Shown piece after piece: positions 54,041 through 62,444 of a stretch of 64,000 nucleotides of DNA (position 1 is its first letter; the number at the start of each line of letters is the position of its first letter). This stretch comes from Isosphaeraceae bacterium (lineage in GTDB: Bacteria; Planctomycetota; Planctomycetia; Isosphaerales; Isosphaeraceae): contig JAJPJC010000540.1 in NCBI GenBank assembly GCA_021324445.1, positions 1 through 64,000 of the forward strand, written 5' to 3'. A program made the translations under genes and the position numbers. Under the pieces are notes generated by a model, which worked only from the letters and a program-made list of their open reading frames with translations, was not told where the DNA came from and did no database searches.

Positions 54041-54391
54041 GTGGTGGCAAGCGCTGGATGCGACAGTGGATCGGGAGGCCGCACGCCGGGGCGATCGACC
54101 GGCGGGCTCCACTCTGAGTCGGCCTCGGAGCTGGCCTCGCGGGAGCTTGATGAGTCCCTGGGGGGCCTGGAGCGCATCGCGCTCTGGGGTCACCTCCTGG
54201 TCTGCTGTTCCTGCCGCCGCTTCCGCGTCCAGATCCGATTGATCCGGACGGCGCTCCGGCTCCGGGACCAGCGACCCATCGATTCGCACGCCGGCGATGG
54301 GCTCTGTGTCGAGGCACGCCACCGCGTCGCCTGGACGATCGCCGAAGCTCCACTCGACGAGACCGGCAATCACGATCACGATCGCGCGTGA
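54041..54391 (+). CDS. Putative small anti-sigma-factor-like protein with zinc-finger motif
   Basis: The central part, SELASRELDESLGGLERIAL, followed by WGHLLVCCSCRRFRVQIRLI, resembles planctomycete/proteobacterial mini anti-sigma proteins (SR..SE..D..L...ER..L..HL..C..CRRF..Q). The His-x3-Cys-x2-Cys spacing fits a zinc-binding anti-sigma (zf-HC2-like) module. The start is unclear: a GTG at 54041 is the first in frame, with a disordered Gly/Ser-rich head of about 30 residues. The C-terminal 40 residues are less convincing. No sigma-factor gene is adjacent, so it may be an orphan or partial gene. Confidence 0.45.
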   Translation: MVASAGCDSGSGGRTPGRSTGGLHSESASELASRELDESLGGLERIALWGHLLVCCSCRRFRVQIRLIRTALRLRDQRPIDSHAGDGLCVEARHRVAWTIAEAPLDETGNHDHDRA

Positions 54392-54419
54392 TCGATGGTC
54401 CATCCTGGAAGCGACGAGT

Positions 54420-55310
54420 TCACCGCTTGGGATCGAGGTTCTGGTTCAACTCGTCTGCGGTAACTCGGGAGTCGACGCCTTCCGGCGGCACATCGACCTT
54501 GGCCGTCCAGAGGATCGCATTGAGGACCAGCTTGCGGAAGTTGGGATCGCCCCAGTTCTTGTGGGTGTGGGCGCCGGTGAACCCGAAGCCGCGGCCGCCG
54601 TCGGGGCGCTCCACCGCCCAGGCGAGGACCTCGTCGCGGCCCTTGGCTGCCACGATGTGCGCCTTCGGCCCCCGCGGCGATGCCGAGGCACCCTCCCGGG
54701 TCCGGTCGTCGGGCTTGGCGACCAGGAGCGGCGTGACGCCCCTCATCTCCGGGCGGAAGCGGATGTTGAAGTACCACTCGTCCCGGATGTCGAACGGCCG
54801 GACGCCCCGCGTGATCGGGTGTTCGGGAACACTGGTGAAGTTCGCGGTCCAGTGCGGGTTGGTCGAAAAGCCGCTCTCATAATAACCGCCGATCCATTCG
54901 AGGAACTTCTCCCCCGGCTTCCCCTTGGGCACCTCGACGGCGTAGTGCAGGCAGACCAGCCCCACCCCCTTGTCCATCAACTTCTGGATCGTCTCCAGGC
55001 GGTCCTGCTGGATCATGGGATGACGTTCGCCGCCATCCATGAAGAAGACCAGCGTGCGGGCGCCCTCGAAGACCGACTCGTCCTGGGGCCATCCCCCTGT
55101 GACGACCACCGGCTCGACCCCCGGCACCAGCGCCAGGCACCTGGCCAGCAGCTTGCAGCCGGCGTTGAACTCATGGTCGCCCGGGCCATGGCTGGGCCGG
55201 CCGGCAAGCAGCACGATCTTGGCCGTGTCCGCCGCGTGCGCCACCCCGGCCGCGAAGACCAACCCGACGGCCACGAGCGCAGGGACCAGGAACTCGATTC
55301 GCTTCGTCAT
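54420..55310 (-). CDS. ThuA-like domain protein, secreted
   Basis: A 296-residue protein with a signal peptide (RIEFLVPALVAVGLVFAAGV) and a ThuA-like class I glutaminase-type fold: KIVLLAGRPSHGPGDHEFNAG, ARTLVFFMDGGERHPM, GVGLVCLHYAVEVPKG and GFTGAHTHKNWGDPNFRKLVL. ThuA-type proteins act in trehalose or other sugar degradation (3-keto sugars), often next to Gfo/Idh oxidoreductases, as here. The ATG at 55310 follows GAGGAGATCTCC. It is downstream of Gfo/Idh and SUMF1-type genes on the same strand, with an inverted repeat in between. Confidence 0.88.
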   Translation of the reverse strand: MTKRIEFLVPALVAVGLVFAAGVAHAADTAKIVLLAGRPSHGPGDHEFNAGCKLLARCLALVPGVEPVVVTGGWPQDESVFEGARTLVFFMDGGERHPMIQQDRLETIQKLMDKGVGLVCLHYAVEVPKGKPGEKFLEWIGGYYESGFSTNPHWTANFTSVPEHPITRGVRPFDIRDEWYFNIRFRPEMRGVTPLLVAKPDDRTREGASASPRGPKAHIVAAKGRDEVLAWAVERPDGGRGFGFTGAHTHKNWGDPNFRKLVLNAILWTAKVDVPPEGVDSRVTADELNQNLDPKR

Positions 55311-55375
55311 CGGAGATCTCCTCTTCGTCGGCTGATGGTCCGAGGCCAGGGATGAGTCGATCTGGACGTGGGGCT

Positions 55376-55422
55376 GGAGTCCCGCCTTCAGGCGGAAAGC
55401 GACCGGCTGAAGCCGGGACTCC
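55376..55422. repeat. Inverted repeat GGAGTCCCG...CGGGACTCC between Gfo/Idh and ThuA genes
   Basis: The outer arms at 55376-55384 and 55414-55422 are 9-base perfect complements; inside lie CCTTCAGGCGG and CCGGCTGAAG, which also pair in part. It lies just after the Gfo/Idh stop and about 65 bases ahead of the ThuA start. It looks like another dispersed palindromic element and could weaken transcription into ThuA. Confidence 0.7.
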
Positions 55423-55433
55423 AACAGGTCCAG

Positions 55434-56732
55434 TCAGATCAGCTCGGTCACCCCCGGCTTGGGCACGGCGGGCTCTTCCATCGGTCCCCAGGCCAGGGGG
55501 GTCTTGGGGTAGGTGTCGCGCTTGGAGTTCAGCGCCTGCTCCCAGGAGACGGCCTTGCCGGTGTAGGCCGAATCCCGCCCCATGATGGCCGTCAAGGTAC
55601 TCTCGGCCACCTGCTTCAGCTCGTTGATCGGCCTGCGCGCGGCGATGCTCTCGAGCAGGTCGATGTGCTCCTGGACGTAGGGGTCGACCTCGTTGCGAAT
55701 CCGCAGCGACGCCAGTCCCGGACCCTGGAACCGGTACGTCTTCGGCTCGAGGTGAACGCGCCCCTTGGTGCCGACGAGATGTTCCGAGACGCTGTTGGCG
55801 CAGCCGTCGATCTGCCGGCACATGCTCAGGACGTGGACGCCGTTGGGGAACTCGTAATCGACCGCGAAATGGTCGTAGCTCTGGCCGCGCTCCGGCTCGC
55901 TGATCACCTGACGGCCCCCCATGCCGACGGCGCGGATCGGGTGGGCACCGAGGGCCCAGCAGGCCACGTCGAGGTTGTGCACGTGCTGCTCGACGATGTG
56001 ATCGCCACAGAGCCACAGGAAGTGGTACCAGTTGCGGATCTGGTACTCGGTGTCGCTCCAGCCGGGCTGGCGCTTGCGCGCCCAGATGCTCGACTGATTC
56101 CAGTAGACTCGGGCGGTCAACAGCTCGCCCAGGGCCCCGTCGTGGATCCTCTTGAGGCTCTCGATGTAGCCGGCCTGGTGCCGCCGCTGCGTGCCGGCGA
56201 CGACCGACAGCCCTTTCTTCTTGGCCTCCTCATAGGCGGCCAGCACCTTGCGGATGCCGGGCCCGTCGACGGCGACCGGCTTCTCGGTGAAGAGCTGCTT
56301 GCCGGCCTGGATTGTGGCCTCGATGTGCAGGGGCCGGAACCCGGGGGGGGTTGCCAGCATCACCAGGTCGCAGCAATCGATCACCTTCTGGTAGGCGTCG
56401 AACCCGACAAAGCAACGGTCATCCGTGACGTCGAGCTTCTCCTTGGAATTGGCGTTGCGCCCGAGGTATTCGCGGCAGTCCTTGAGGTGGTCCGCGAAGA
56501 CGTCACCCAAGGCATACAACTTGATGTTGTGGCTGGTGCCGGCCGCCTCGCAGATGTTGTCGGCCGCGCCACGACCCCGGCCGCCGCAGCCGACCAGGCC
56601 GACCTTGATCGTGTCGCTGCCGGCGGCGTGGGCGTTGGCCAGCAGGCCCAGGCCGGCCGCCGCCGCGGTCGAGCCCTTCAAGAAATCACGGCGCGAGGCG
56701 GACGATGGCTTCGAAGGCGATGGCTCGGTCAT
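55434..56732 (-). CDS. Gfo/Idh/MocA-family oxidoreductase with Tat signal
   Basis: The 432-residue protein starts with a twin-arginine signal (SASRRDFLKGSTAAAAGLGL). A Rossmann domain follows (TIKVGLVGCGGRGRGAADNI), then LFTEKPVAVDGPGIRKVLA, in which EKP with its Lys is the family's catalytic signature, and a C-terminal alpha/beta domain with DHIVEQHVHNLDVACWALG. Such planctomycete enzymes act on sugars in the periplasm with bound NAD(P), typically oxidising to 3-keto sugars. ATG at 56732 lies 29 bases after the SUMF1-type gene. Cofactor is carried across folded, which fits the Tat signal. Confidence 0.92.
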   Translation of the reverse strand: MTEPSPSKPSSASRRDFLKGSTAAAAGLGLLANAHAAGSDTIKVGLVGCGGRGRGAADNICEAAGTSHNIKLYALGDVFADHLKDCREYLGRNANSKEKLDVTDDRCFVGFDAYQKVIDCCDLVMLATPPGFRPLHIEATIQAGKQLFTEKPVAVDGPGIRKVLAAYEEAKKKGLSVVAGTQRRHQAGYIESLKRIHDGALGELLTARVYWNQSSIWARKRQPGWSDTEYQIRNWYHFLWLCGDHIVEQHVHNLDVACWALGAHPIRAVGMGGRQVISEPERGQSYDHFAVDYEFPNGVHVLSMCRQIDGCANSVSEHLVGTKGRVHLEPKTYRFQGPGLASLRIRNEVDPYVQEHIDLLESIAARRPINELKQVAESTLTAIMGRDSAYTGKAVSWEQALNSKRDTYPKTPLAWGPMEEPAVPKPGVTELI

Positions 56733-56760
56733 GATGGTTGCTCCTCGGTACGGAAACGGA

Positions 56761-57816
56761 TCAACGAGTCCCTTTGCCCTTGACCACCTGCGACTTGAGG
56801 CCCTTGAGGTTCTCCTGCTCCTCCAGCGGCCGGACGATGCGGAAGCCGACGAAGGTGGCATCCGTATGCCACCAGATGCTCTGGGGCCGTTGCGGGTCCT
56901 GGGTACTCCATTCTTTGTCGGAGGCCCGTCGCGCGGCGCTGCGGAGCTTCTCCGGGTCGTCGTCCCACGAGCCGCCCCGGACGACATACGGATACTCCCG
57001 GGCGTCGGGCAGGATCACCGGCCCGAGGGCCGGCGCGTCCTGGCGGGACCGCTTGTAGGCGTCGGCGAGGTAGTGGTCCAGGCACCACTCCGCGACGTTG
57101 CCGTGCATGTCATAGAGGCCCCAGGGGTTGGGCTTCTTCTTGCCGATCTTCATCGGCTTCTCGGCATTGTTGACGTCCCAGGCGTACTCCGCCAGCGGGG
57201 CGGGATCGTCGCCCCAGGAGTAGGCCGTCTTGGTCCCGGCGCGGCAGGCATACTCCCATTCGGCCTCGGTCGGCAGCCGGTAGATCTTCCCGGTCTTGGC
57301 CGAGAGCCACCGGCAGTATTCCATCGCCGCGTGGTGGGTGATGCAGATGACCGGCTGGCCGTTGCGCCCGAAGCCGAAGGTCTCATCGGCATAGGGAGGA
57401 GTCGGCCGGGTCACGGCGTCGGCGTTCTTCTCCGACTCGGGCTGCTGGGCGAGGTTGACGTTCTCGCGCTGCTTCTTCTTCAGGTCCAGCGCGAAGGCGA
57501 ACTGGTCGTACTCCTCCCAGGTGACTTCGTATTTCCCCATCCAGAACGGGGCGATGCGGACAGGGTGCTGCGGACCTTCGTCCTCGCCCCGCTTGTCCTC
57601 ACCCGGGGGACTGCCCATCGTGAAGGTCCCGCCGGGGATCGGGACCATCTCAAATTTGACATCGGTCCCGGGGATTGTCTCCGTATACACCTTCATGGAG
57701 TCGGCCGATTCCCTGGGCGGCTCACTCGGCGGTGCGGACCACGCCGGCCGGGTCAGCGCGAGTCCGATCGCCGCGACGGCGAGGGCCAGGCCAATTGTCT
57801 GCGAGAAGCGGTTCAC
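56761..57816 (-). CDS. SUMF1/FGE-family secreted protein, probably not a sulfatase activator
   Basis: The 351-residue protein has a signal peptide (IGLALAVAAIGLALTRPAWS) and the formylglycine-generating-enzyme fold: VPIPGGTFTMGSPPGE, MGKYEVTWEEYDQF, RLPTEAEWEYACRAG, YDMHGNVAEWCLDHY and YVVRGGSWDDDPEKLRSAARR. The Cys pair that binds copper in true FGE is absent from the C-terminal part, which contains no Cys at all, so it probably does not make formylglycine. The start is a GTG at 57816 with GGAG before it. It is first in a minus-strand set with Gfo/Idh and ThuA genes; all three are exported. Confidence 0.88.
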   Translation of the reverse strand: MNRFSQTIGLALAVAAIGLALTRPAWSAPPSEPPRESADSMKVYTETIPGTDVKFEMVPIPGGTFTMGSPPGEDKRGEDEGPQHPVRIAPFWMGKYEVTWEEYDQFAFALDLKKKQRENVNLAQQPESEKNADAVTRPTPPYADETFGFGRNGQPVICITHHAAMEYCRWLSAKTGKIYRLPTEAEWEYACRAGTKTAYSWGDDPAPLAEYAWDVNNAEKPMKIGKKKPNPWGLYDMHGNVAEWCLDHYLADAYKRSRQDAPALGPVILPDAREYPYVVRGGSWDDDPEKLRSAARRASDKEWSTQDPQRPQSIWWHTDATFVGFRIVRPLEEQENLKGLKSQVVKGKGTR

Positions 57817-57907
57817 CTTTGGTATGCTCCACTGGAGGGAGGTCGTCTGCTCAGCTCAGAGGCCGGATCGCTCGCGACCTGTCCCGTTCCGCGACCCGGG
57901 GGTGATC

Positions 57908-58963
57908 ATGCGTGCGACGTTGATCGTGTGGCTGTGGGCGTTGGTGGCGTTGGCCGGAAACCCGGGGCAGGCTTCCGGATCGGGTGGGCCCTTGGTGCGT
58001 TTCGAGTTCGAGGAAACGCACATGGCCAGCCCGTTTCACCTCGTTTTATACTCGACCGACGCCGCCGCCGCCAGACGCGCCTCCCGTGCGGCCTTCGATC
58101 GGATCGCGGCCTTGAACGCCGTGCTGAGCGATTACGACCCGGAGAGCGAGCTCTGCCGGCTGTCGCGCGGGGCCGGCGGTCCGGCGGTGCGGGTCAGTGC
58201 GGACCTCTTCGACGTGCTCCAGCGATCCAAGGTGATGTGGGAACGATCGGGTGGGGCCTTCGACGTGACGATCGCCCCGGTCGGCCGGCTCTGGCGGCGG
58301 GCACGCCGCGATCGGAAGCTGCCGGATCGGCGACGGCTGGCCGAGGCCCGGCAGCTCGTCGGCTCCGACAAGATGGTGCTCGACCCGGCCGCCCGGACTG
58401 TCCGGCTCGAGCAGCCGGGGATGAAGCTCGACGTCGGCGGGATCGCCAAGGGCTATGCCGCCCAGGCCGCTCTCGAGGTGCTCAAAGCGGCGGGGATTCC
58501 CCGTGCCCTGGTCGGCGGGGCCGGCGACATCGTCGCGGGCGATCCGCCCCCCAATGCCGACGGTTGGACGATCGCCATCGCCCCGCTGGATCCAGCGCGC
58601 GGCGATCGGCCGCCGACCCTCCGGCTCAAGAATGCCGCCGTCTCCACGGCTGGCGACGCCGAGCGGTTCGTCATCATCGACGGCCACCGCTATTCGCACA
58701 TCATCAACCCGGCAACCGGCCTGGGGCATGAGGACCGCGCCAGCGTCACCGTGGTCGCCCCCGACGGCGCCACCGCCGACGCGCTGGAAACCACCGTCTA
58801 TCTGCTGGGACCGGAACGGGGGCTGAAGCTCGTCGACGAGACCCCCGGCGCCGCCGCCCTCTTCCGGCGCCTGACCCCCGATGGCGTCAAGACCTTCGAG
58901 TCCTCGCGGTTCAAGGACCTGCCCAAGGTTCGGGTCTCCGAGACGTCGAGACGCGCCGGCTGA
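57908..58963 (+). CDS. apbE: FAD:protein FMN transferase (ApbE)
   Basis: The product has a signal peptide (LIVWLWALVALAGNPGQASG) and the ApbE fold: FDVTIAPVGRLW, LDVGGIAKGYAAQAALEVL, LVGGAGDIVAGD, VSTAGDAERFVIIDGHRYSH followed by IINPATG, and ADALETTVYLLG. The His-Ile-Ile-(N/D)P-x-TG motif and the Ala-Asp-Ala region bind Mg and FAD. It attaches FMN to a Thr in partner proteins (such as NqrB/C or RnfG) in the periplasm. ATG at 57908 is taken as start; about 90 bases separate it from the divergent SUMF1-type gene. No flavoprotein target gene is in the window. Confidence 0.93.
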   Translation: MRATLIVWLWALVALAGNPGQASGSGGPLVRFEFEETHMASPFHLVLYSTDAAAARRASRAAFDRIAALNAVLSDYDPESELCRLSRGAGGPAVRVSADLFDVLQRSKVMWERSGGAFDVTIAPVGRLWRRARRDRKLPDRRRLAEARQLVGSDKMVLDPAARTVRLEQPGMKLDVGGIAKGYAAQAALEVLKAAGIPRALVGGAGDIVAGDPPPNADGWTIAIAPLDPARGDRPPTLRLKNAAVSTAGDAERFVIIDGHRYSHIINPATGLGHEDRASVTVVAPDGATADALETTVYLLGPERGLKLVDETPGAAALFRRLTPDGVKTFESSRFKDLPKVRVSETSRRAG

Positions 58964-59113
58964 CGAGCGCGGGGACCTGGTCCCGTGACCGGCCGGGAGT
59001 GGGCGGGTCAGAACCGGAGGGCGGCCCCGACCGGCCGCCGCGGCCCTGACCCGGAGTGGAGTGTCGCAGCGAAACCGGCGCGCCCGGTCGCTCATCCTCC
59101 TGGCTGCGGCTGG

Positions 59114-59491
59114 CTACCTCTCCGCCGCAGCCGCCTTCTTTTTGCCGAACTTGACTTCGATCTTCGAGGCGACGTGCTTCTCGTGGGTCACCTTGACATT
59201 GACCCCTTTCTTGCCGGCGTCCTGGAACTTCTTCACGAGGCCGTCGAGCTTCTCCAGGGCCTCCGTATCGAGCTTCCGCTCCCCCCTCTTCGTGACCCAC
59301 TCCGTCTCCTCGGTGGTCTTGATCACGACCTCCTTGTCGGTGTCCTTCTCCACGACGGTCAACTTCTTGCCCTCGACGTCAACCTTGGTGAGGACGCCGA
59401 GCAGCTCATCGGCGATGACGGTCCCGACGACCAACACCATCGCGACGAAACCCGTGACGCACGTGAGCAGGAATCCGCGGCGGTTCTTCAT
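59114..59491 (-). CDS. Small secreted protein, unknown function
   Basis: A 125-residue protein with a signal anchor or signal peptide (FLLTCVTGFVAMVLVVGTV) and a soluble part of beta strands followed by a Lys-rich helix: DELLGVLTKVDVEGKKLTVVEK, DKEVVIKTTEETEWV, LEKLDGLVKKFQDAGKKGVNVKVTHE. Strand pattern and charge suggest a small beta-barrel like those in DUF5666- or OB-type exported proteins, but I recognise no family. The ATG at 59491 is used (MKNRRGFLL); one codon triplet earlier another ATG exists (59500). It faces the ApbE gene end. Confidence 0.7.
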   Translation of the reverse strand: MKNRRGFLLTCVTGFVAMVLVVGTVIADELLGVLTKVDVEGKKLTVVEKDTDKEVVIKTTEETEWVTKRGERKLDTEALEKLDGLVKKFQDAGKKGVNVKVTHEKHVASKIEVKFGKKKAAAAER

Positions 59492-59500
59492 GGTGTCCAC

Positions 59501-59846
59501 CGTTTCAATCCGCCCCAGCCGCCGGCCGCCGGCTCCTCCGCGCCGGAAGAGCAGTCAGGACAGCCCGAACCCCGGCCAGGGTCCAGACATTATGAACATG
59601 TACCGGCGCCGGAAGTAGGGGCTACTCCCCGCGTTTACGATTCTTAACAATCGGGCGCCGCCAGCGGGTCAGTGGAGGATGTGTGGGAGCGAACACTGCA
59701 CGGTCTAGAGCGCATAACAGACGGATTGCGTACGCGTCGCCGACCTGGTCCTGATACCAGCCCGACGCGCCAGCGAGGGAAGAGCCGATCCCCTCGCTGG
59801 CGCGTCGGGCTGGTGTGGCGCGGGCGCAGCGCACGCGTGAGGCGCT
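59501..59846. other. Intergenic region dominated by a long inverted repeat
   Basis: The part up to about 59700 is plain sequence upstream of the small secreted gene. The remainder is nested palindromic DNA (59704-59850): outer arms CTAGAGCGC and GCGCTCTAG enclose the 23-base arms at 59757-59813. It ends at the stop codon of aroA. No protein-coding frame is credible. Confidence 0.6.
59757..59813. repeat. Perfect 23-base inverted repeat (hairpin) next to the aroA stop
   Basis: Left arm 59757-59779 and right arm 59791-59813 are exact reverse complements, centred on an 11-base loop. The core CCCGACGCGCCAGCGAGGG is a motif I know as common in planctomycete intergenic DNA. Its place 34 bases beyond the aroA stop fits a transcription terminator, but there is no T-run. 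Confidence 0.85.
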
Positions 59847-61154
59847 CTAGGCAGAAGATTCCGACCGGATTCGCTCCAGATCGTCCCAGAATTCAGGGTA
59901 GGTCTTGGCGACACAGCCCGGCTCGAGGATGGTGACGCCGGGGATCCGCAGACCGGCGATGGCGAAGGACATGGCCATGCGGTGGTCGTTGTACGTGGCG
60001 ATCCGCGCCCCGCGGAGCCGGTCGGGCGGAGGGGGATTGATGATCAGGCCGTCGGGAAGCTCGTCCACGGCCGCGCCCAGCTTGCGCAGCTCGGCGGCCA
60101 GGGCGGCGATCCGGTCAGTCTCCTTGTGGCGGATGTGGGCCACGTTGCGGATGCGCGTGACTCCGGCGGCGAAGAGCGCGACCACGGCGAGGGTCATCAC
60201 GGTGTCCGAGATCGCGTTCATATCGACGTCGACCGCGCGGAGCGGGCCGCCGGTGACAGTGGTCTGCTCCGGCGCGCGCACGACCGAGCAGCCCATGTCT
60301 TCGAGGATCTCCACGAATGCCAGGTCGCCCTGGAGGCTGGACTCGCCCAGTCCCGCGACGGTGACCGTCCCCCCCGTCACGGCCGCCACGGCGAAGAGGT
60401 AGCTGGCGGCCGAGGCATCCGGCTCGATGGCGAAGTCACGGCCGCGGTAGTGGGCCGGCAACACGTCGAAGCGGCGAAACTTGCGATTGCCCACGGTCAC
60501 GCCGAAGGCCGCCATCACGGCCAGGGTCATGGCCACATACGGCTGGGAGACCAGGACCCCCTGGACCTCGACCGTGGTCCGATTCCGGGAATAGGGAAGG
60601 GCCATGAGCAGGCCGCTGACGAACTGGCTGGAGACATCCCCCTTGACAAAGGCGTAGCCGCCGTCCAGCCCGCTGGCCCGGAGGGTCACCGGGGGGCAGC
60701 CCGTGCCCAGGTCGGACCGGGCCTCGGCACCCAGGCCATTGAGCGCCGCCAGCAGATCGGCCACCGGCCGCTGCCGCATCCGCGGACTGCCGTCGAGGTG
60801 GAAGGTCCCCTCCCCGGTGGCCAGCATCGCCGTCAGGAACCGCAGGCTGGTGCCCGAGTTCGCCACCTGGAGCGCGGCCGATCGCGCCGGGATCGTGCCG
60901 CCGCAGCCCGGGACGCGGAGGATCGCCGCGGCCGGGTCATGCTCGACCGCAATCCCCACCGCCCGCAGGGCCGCGACCATCACCTGGGTATCCTCGCAAT
61001 CCAGGGCACCGGTCAGGACGCTGGGACCGTCGGCCATCGCGGCCACGATCAGCGCGCGGTTTGTCAGACTCTTCGACCCGGGCACGCGCACTCGCGCCCG
61101 GGGCGGCCGACCGTTCCAGGGAGCAATCGTGAGCTCTTGGGGATAATCAGCCAT
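59847..61154 (-). CDS. aroA: 3-phosphoshikimate 1-carboxyvinyltransferase (EPSP synthase)
   Basis: The 435-residue enzyme carries VPGSKSLTNRALIVAAMADG (shikimate phosphate and PEP contacts), VANSGTSLRFLTAML, FVKGDVSSQFVSGLLMA, the PEP-binding HIRHKETDRIAALAAEL and YNDHRMAMSFAIAGL near the end. It joins shikimate-3-phosphate and PEP, the sixth step in the chorismate pathway; tyrA at 35684 uses the later product. The NSGTS and GSKSLTNR motifs follow the common class. Start ATG at 61154 overlaps the last 8 bases of the deacetylase gene, so the two are co-transcribed. Full length with no odd features. Confidence 0.96.
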   Translation of the reverse strand: MADYPQELTIAPWNGRPPRARVRVPGSKSLTNRALIVAAMADGPSVLTGALDCEDTQVMVAALRAVGIAVEHDPAAAILRVPGCGGTIPARSAALQVANSGTSLRFLTAMLATGEGTFHLDGSPRMRQRPVADLLAALNGLGAEARSDLGTGCPPVTLRASGLDGGYAFVKGDVSSQFVSGLLMALPYSRNRTTVEVQGVLVSQPYVAMTLAVMAAFGVTVGNRKFRRFDVLPAHYRGRDFAIEPDASAASYLFAVAAVTGGTVTVAGLGESSLQGDLAFVEILEDMGCSVVRAPEQTTVTGGPLRAVDVDMNAISDTVMTLAVVALFAAGVTRIRNVAHIRHKETDRIAALAAELRKLGAAVDELPDGLIINPPPPDRLRGARIATYNDHRMAMSFAIAGLRIPGVTILEPGCVAKTYPEFWDDLERIRSESSA

Positions 61155-62403
61155 CGCGGCACCGAGCGGTTTGAGGGCCCCGAGGGGAAGATGTGGCCAG
61201 CGATCGATCCGGAATCGGGAATCGGGAATCTGCGATTCGTCTCGGGTTGCGCACCAGGGCCGCCGGTAGGGAAACCGGATCGACCGTGCAGGCCAGCCGT
61301 TGGCTGCGCCGCGGTGTCACGGCGAGGCGCGGGCCCCGCTCGGTCTCCGCTAGGGTGAAGTATCCCCCGGTCGCGCACTTGACCGCGAAACCGGCCGCGC
61401 CGGCGAGCTGGAAACGGAGGGATTCCCGGGGTCCGGCCTCCAGGCTCCGGGCGGTCACCAGGCCGGTGCCGGCGGCGGGCTGCGAGAGGAACAAGCCGTT
61501 GGGTGCGCGGAGGGCGAACCAGCCTGCGGCGAGGGGGGCCACGCCGAACGGGAGGCGCGGGGGGTGTTCCGAAAGGTCCAGGGCGATCTCGTCGCGCCCC
61601 TCCGGATCGAGAGCCAAGGGATGTCCGCCGTCGGCAGCCAGCACGACCCGGGAACGAACCAGGGCGGCGGTGCGGACCTGGGGAATCTCGTCGAGCCGGA
61701 CGAACCGGTAACCCTTCCGCTTGAGCTGGGGCACCATCTCTTTGGTCATGCGCATGGTCTGGTTTCGCGCGCGCAGGAACTCGTCCTCCGAGCTGTCGTG
61801 CATGAGGATGATGCCCCGGCCGACGCGGTCGACCGCGTCCACATAGCGGCGGGCGGCCTCCTCGGGGGGGACACCTCGGCGCCAGCACTCCCAGTCCTCG
61901 GCGACAATGTCCCAGTTGACCGGTCCGACGACGTGGGGGAACTTGCCGCTGGCATTGAGGATCCCGGCGACGATCGACTCCGGCCGGTCGCGGAAGACCC
62001 CTGGTGCCACCTCCACCGTCTGCCGCCAGTTGCCGTACGGGGCGCGGAGGTAGATCATCGGTCCGCTCACGAGCGGTCGCAGCAACGCGTCGGCGCGTTC
62101 GACCTCGCCCACGACGTCCCCCCCCGATTCGGCCAGGGCGACCAGCCCGGGGTGGGAGTACGTGTGGTTGCCGAGGAGGTGGCCCCACCCGTTGAGGGCG
62201 ACGACCGAGTCGCGGTGGAGCTCGATCTGCCGTCCCACGACGAAGAAGGTAGCCCGGACCCCCTCGTCGCGGAGGTACTGGCCCAGCTCCCGCGTGTGCG
62301 GCCCCGGCCCGGCCCCCGGGGACTCGCCCGGCCCGTCGTCGTAGGTCAGGCAGACGGTCCCCCGCGGCAGTCGGTCCGCCTTCAGATCCTCGTCAAAGAA
62401 CAC
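61147..62403 (-). CDS. Polysaccharide deacetylase (NodB) with C-terminal fascin-like beta-trefoil region
   Basis: The first 210 residues are a NodB deacetylase: LTYDDGP (metal/catalytic Asp pair), GNHTYSHPG (metal His), IYLRAPYGNW and GIILMHDS. The second part (about 230-385) is a repeated beta pattern, AAGWFALRAPNGLFLS, FAVKCATGGYFTLAE, that resembles fascin-like beta-trefoil or lectin units that can bind sugar. The last 30 residues (RIADSRFPIPDRS) look like translated repeat DNA. Start is GTG at 62403 with AGAGAGGAGCG before it. It lies between a GT2 gene and aroA, so it may modify a cell-surface glycan. No signal peptide is evident, so the site of action is unclear. Confidence 0.85.
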   Translation of the reverse strand: MFFDEDLKADRLPRGTVCLTYDDGPGESPGAGPGPHTRELGQYLRDEGVRATFFVVGRQIELHRDSVVALNGWGHLLGNHTYSHPGLVALAESGGDVVGEVERADALLRPLVSGPMIYLRAPYGNWRQTVEVAPGVFRDRPESIVAGILNASGKFPHVVGPVNWDIVAEDWECWRRGVPPEEAARRYVDAVDRVGRGIILMHDSSEDEFLRARNQTMRMTKEMVPQLKRKGYRFVRLDEIPQVRTAALVRSRVVLAADGGHPLALDPEGRDEIALDLSEHPPRLPFGVAPLAAGWFALRAPNGLFLSQPAAGTGLVTARSLEAGPRESLRFQLAGAAGFAVKCATGGYFTLAETERGPRLAVTPRRSQRLACTVDPVSLPAALVRNPRRIADSRFPIPDRSLATSSPRGPQTARCRDG

Positions 62404-62444
62404 GGACGCTCCTCTCTGGGCTGCGCGGCTGCCGGCGCGCCCGG

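Noticed and set aside
56761-57816. True formylglycine-generating enzyme (sulfatase activator)
   Set aside because: The fold is present, but the C-terminal copper-binding Cys pair is missing, so I kept only the family-level name.
56425-58731. Open frame of about 770 codons on the plus strand across the Gfo/Idh, SUMF1-type and ApbE genes
   Set aside because: It is antisense to two real genes and out of frame with ApbE; composition is unnatural.
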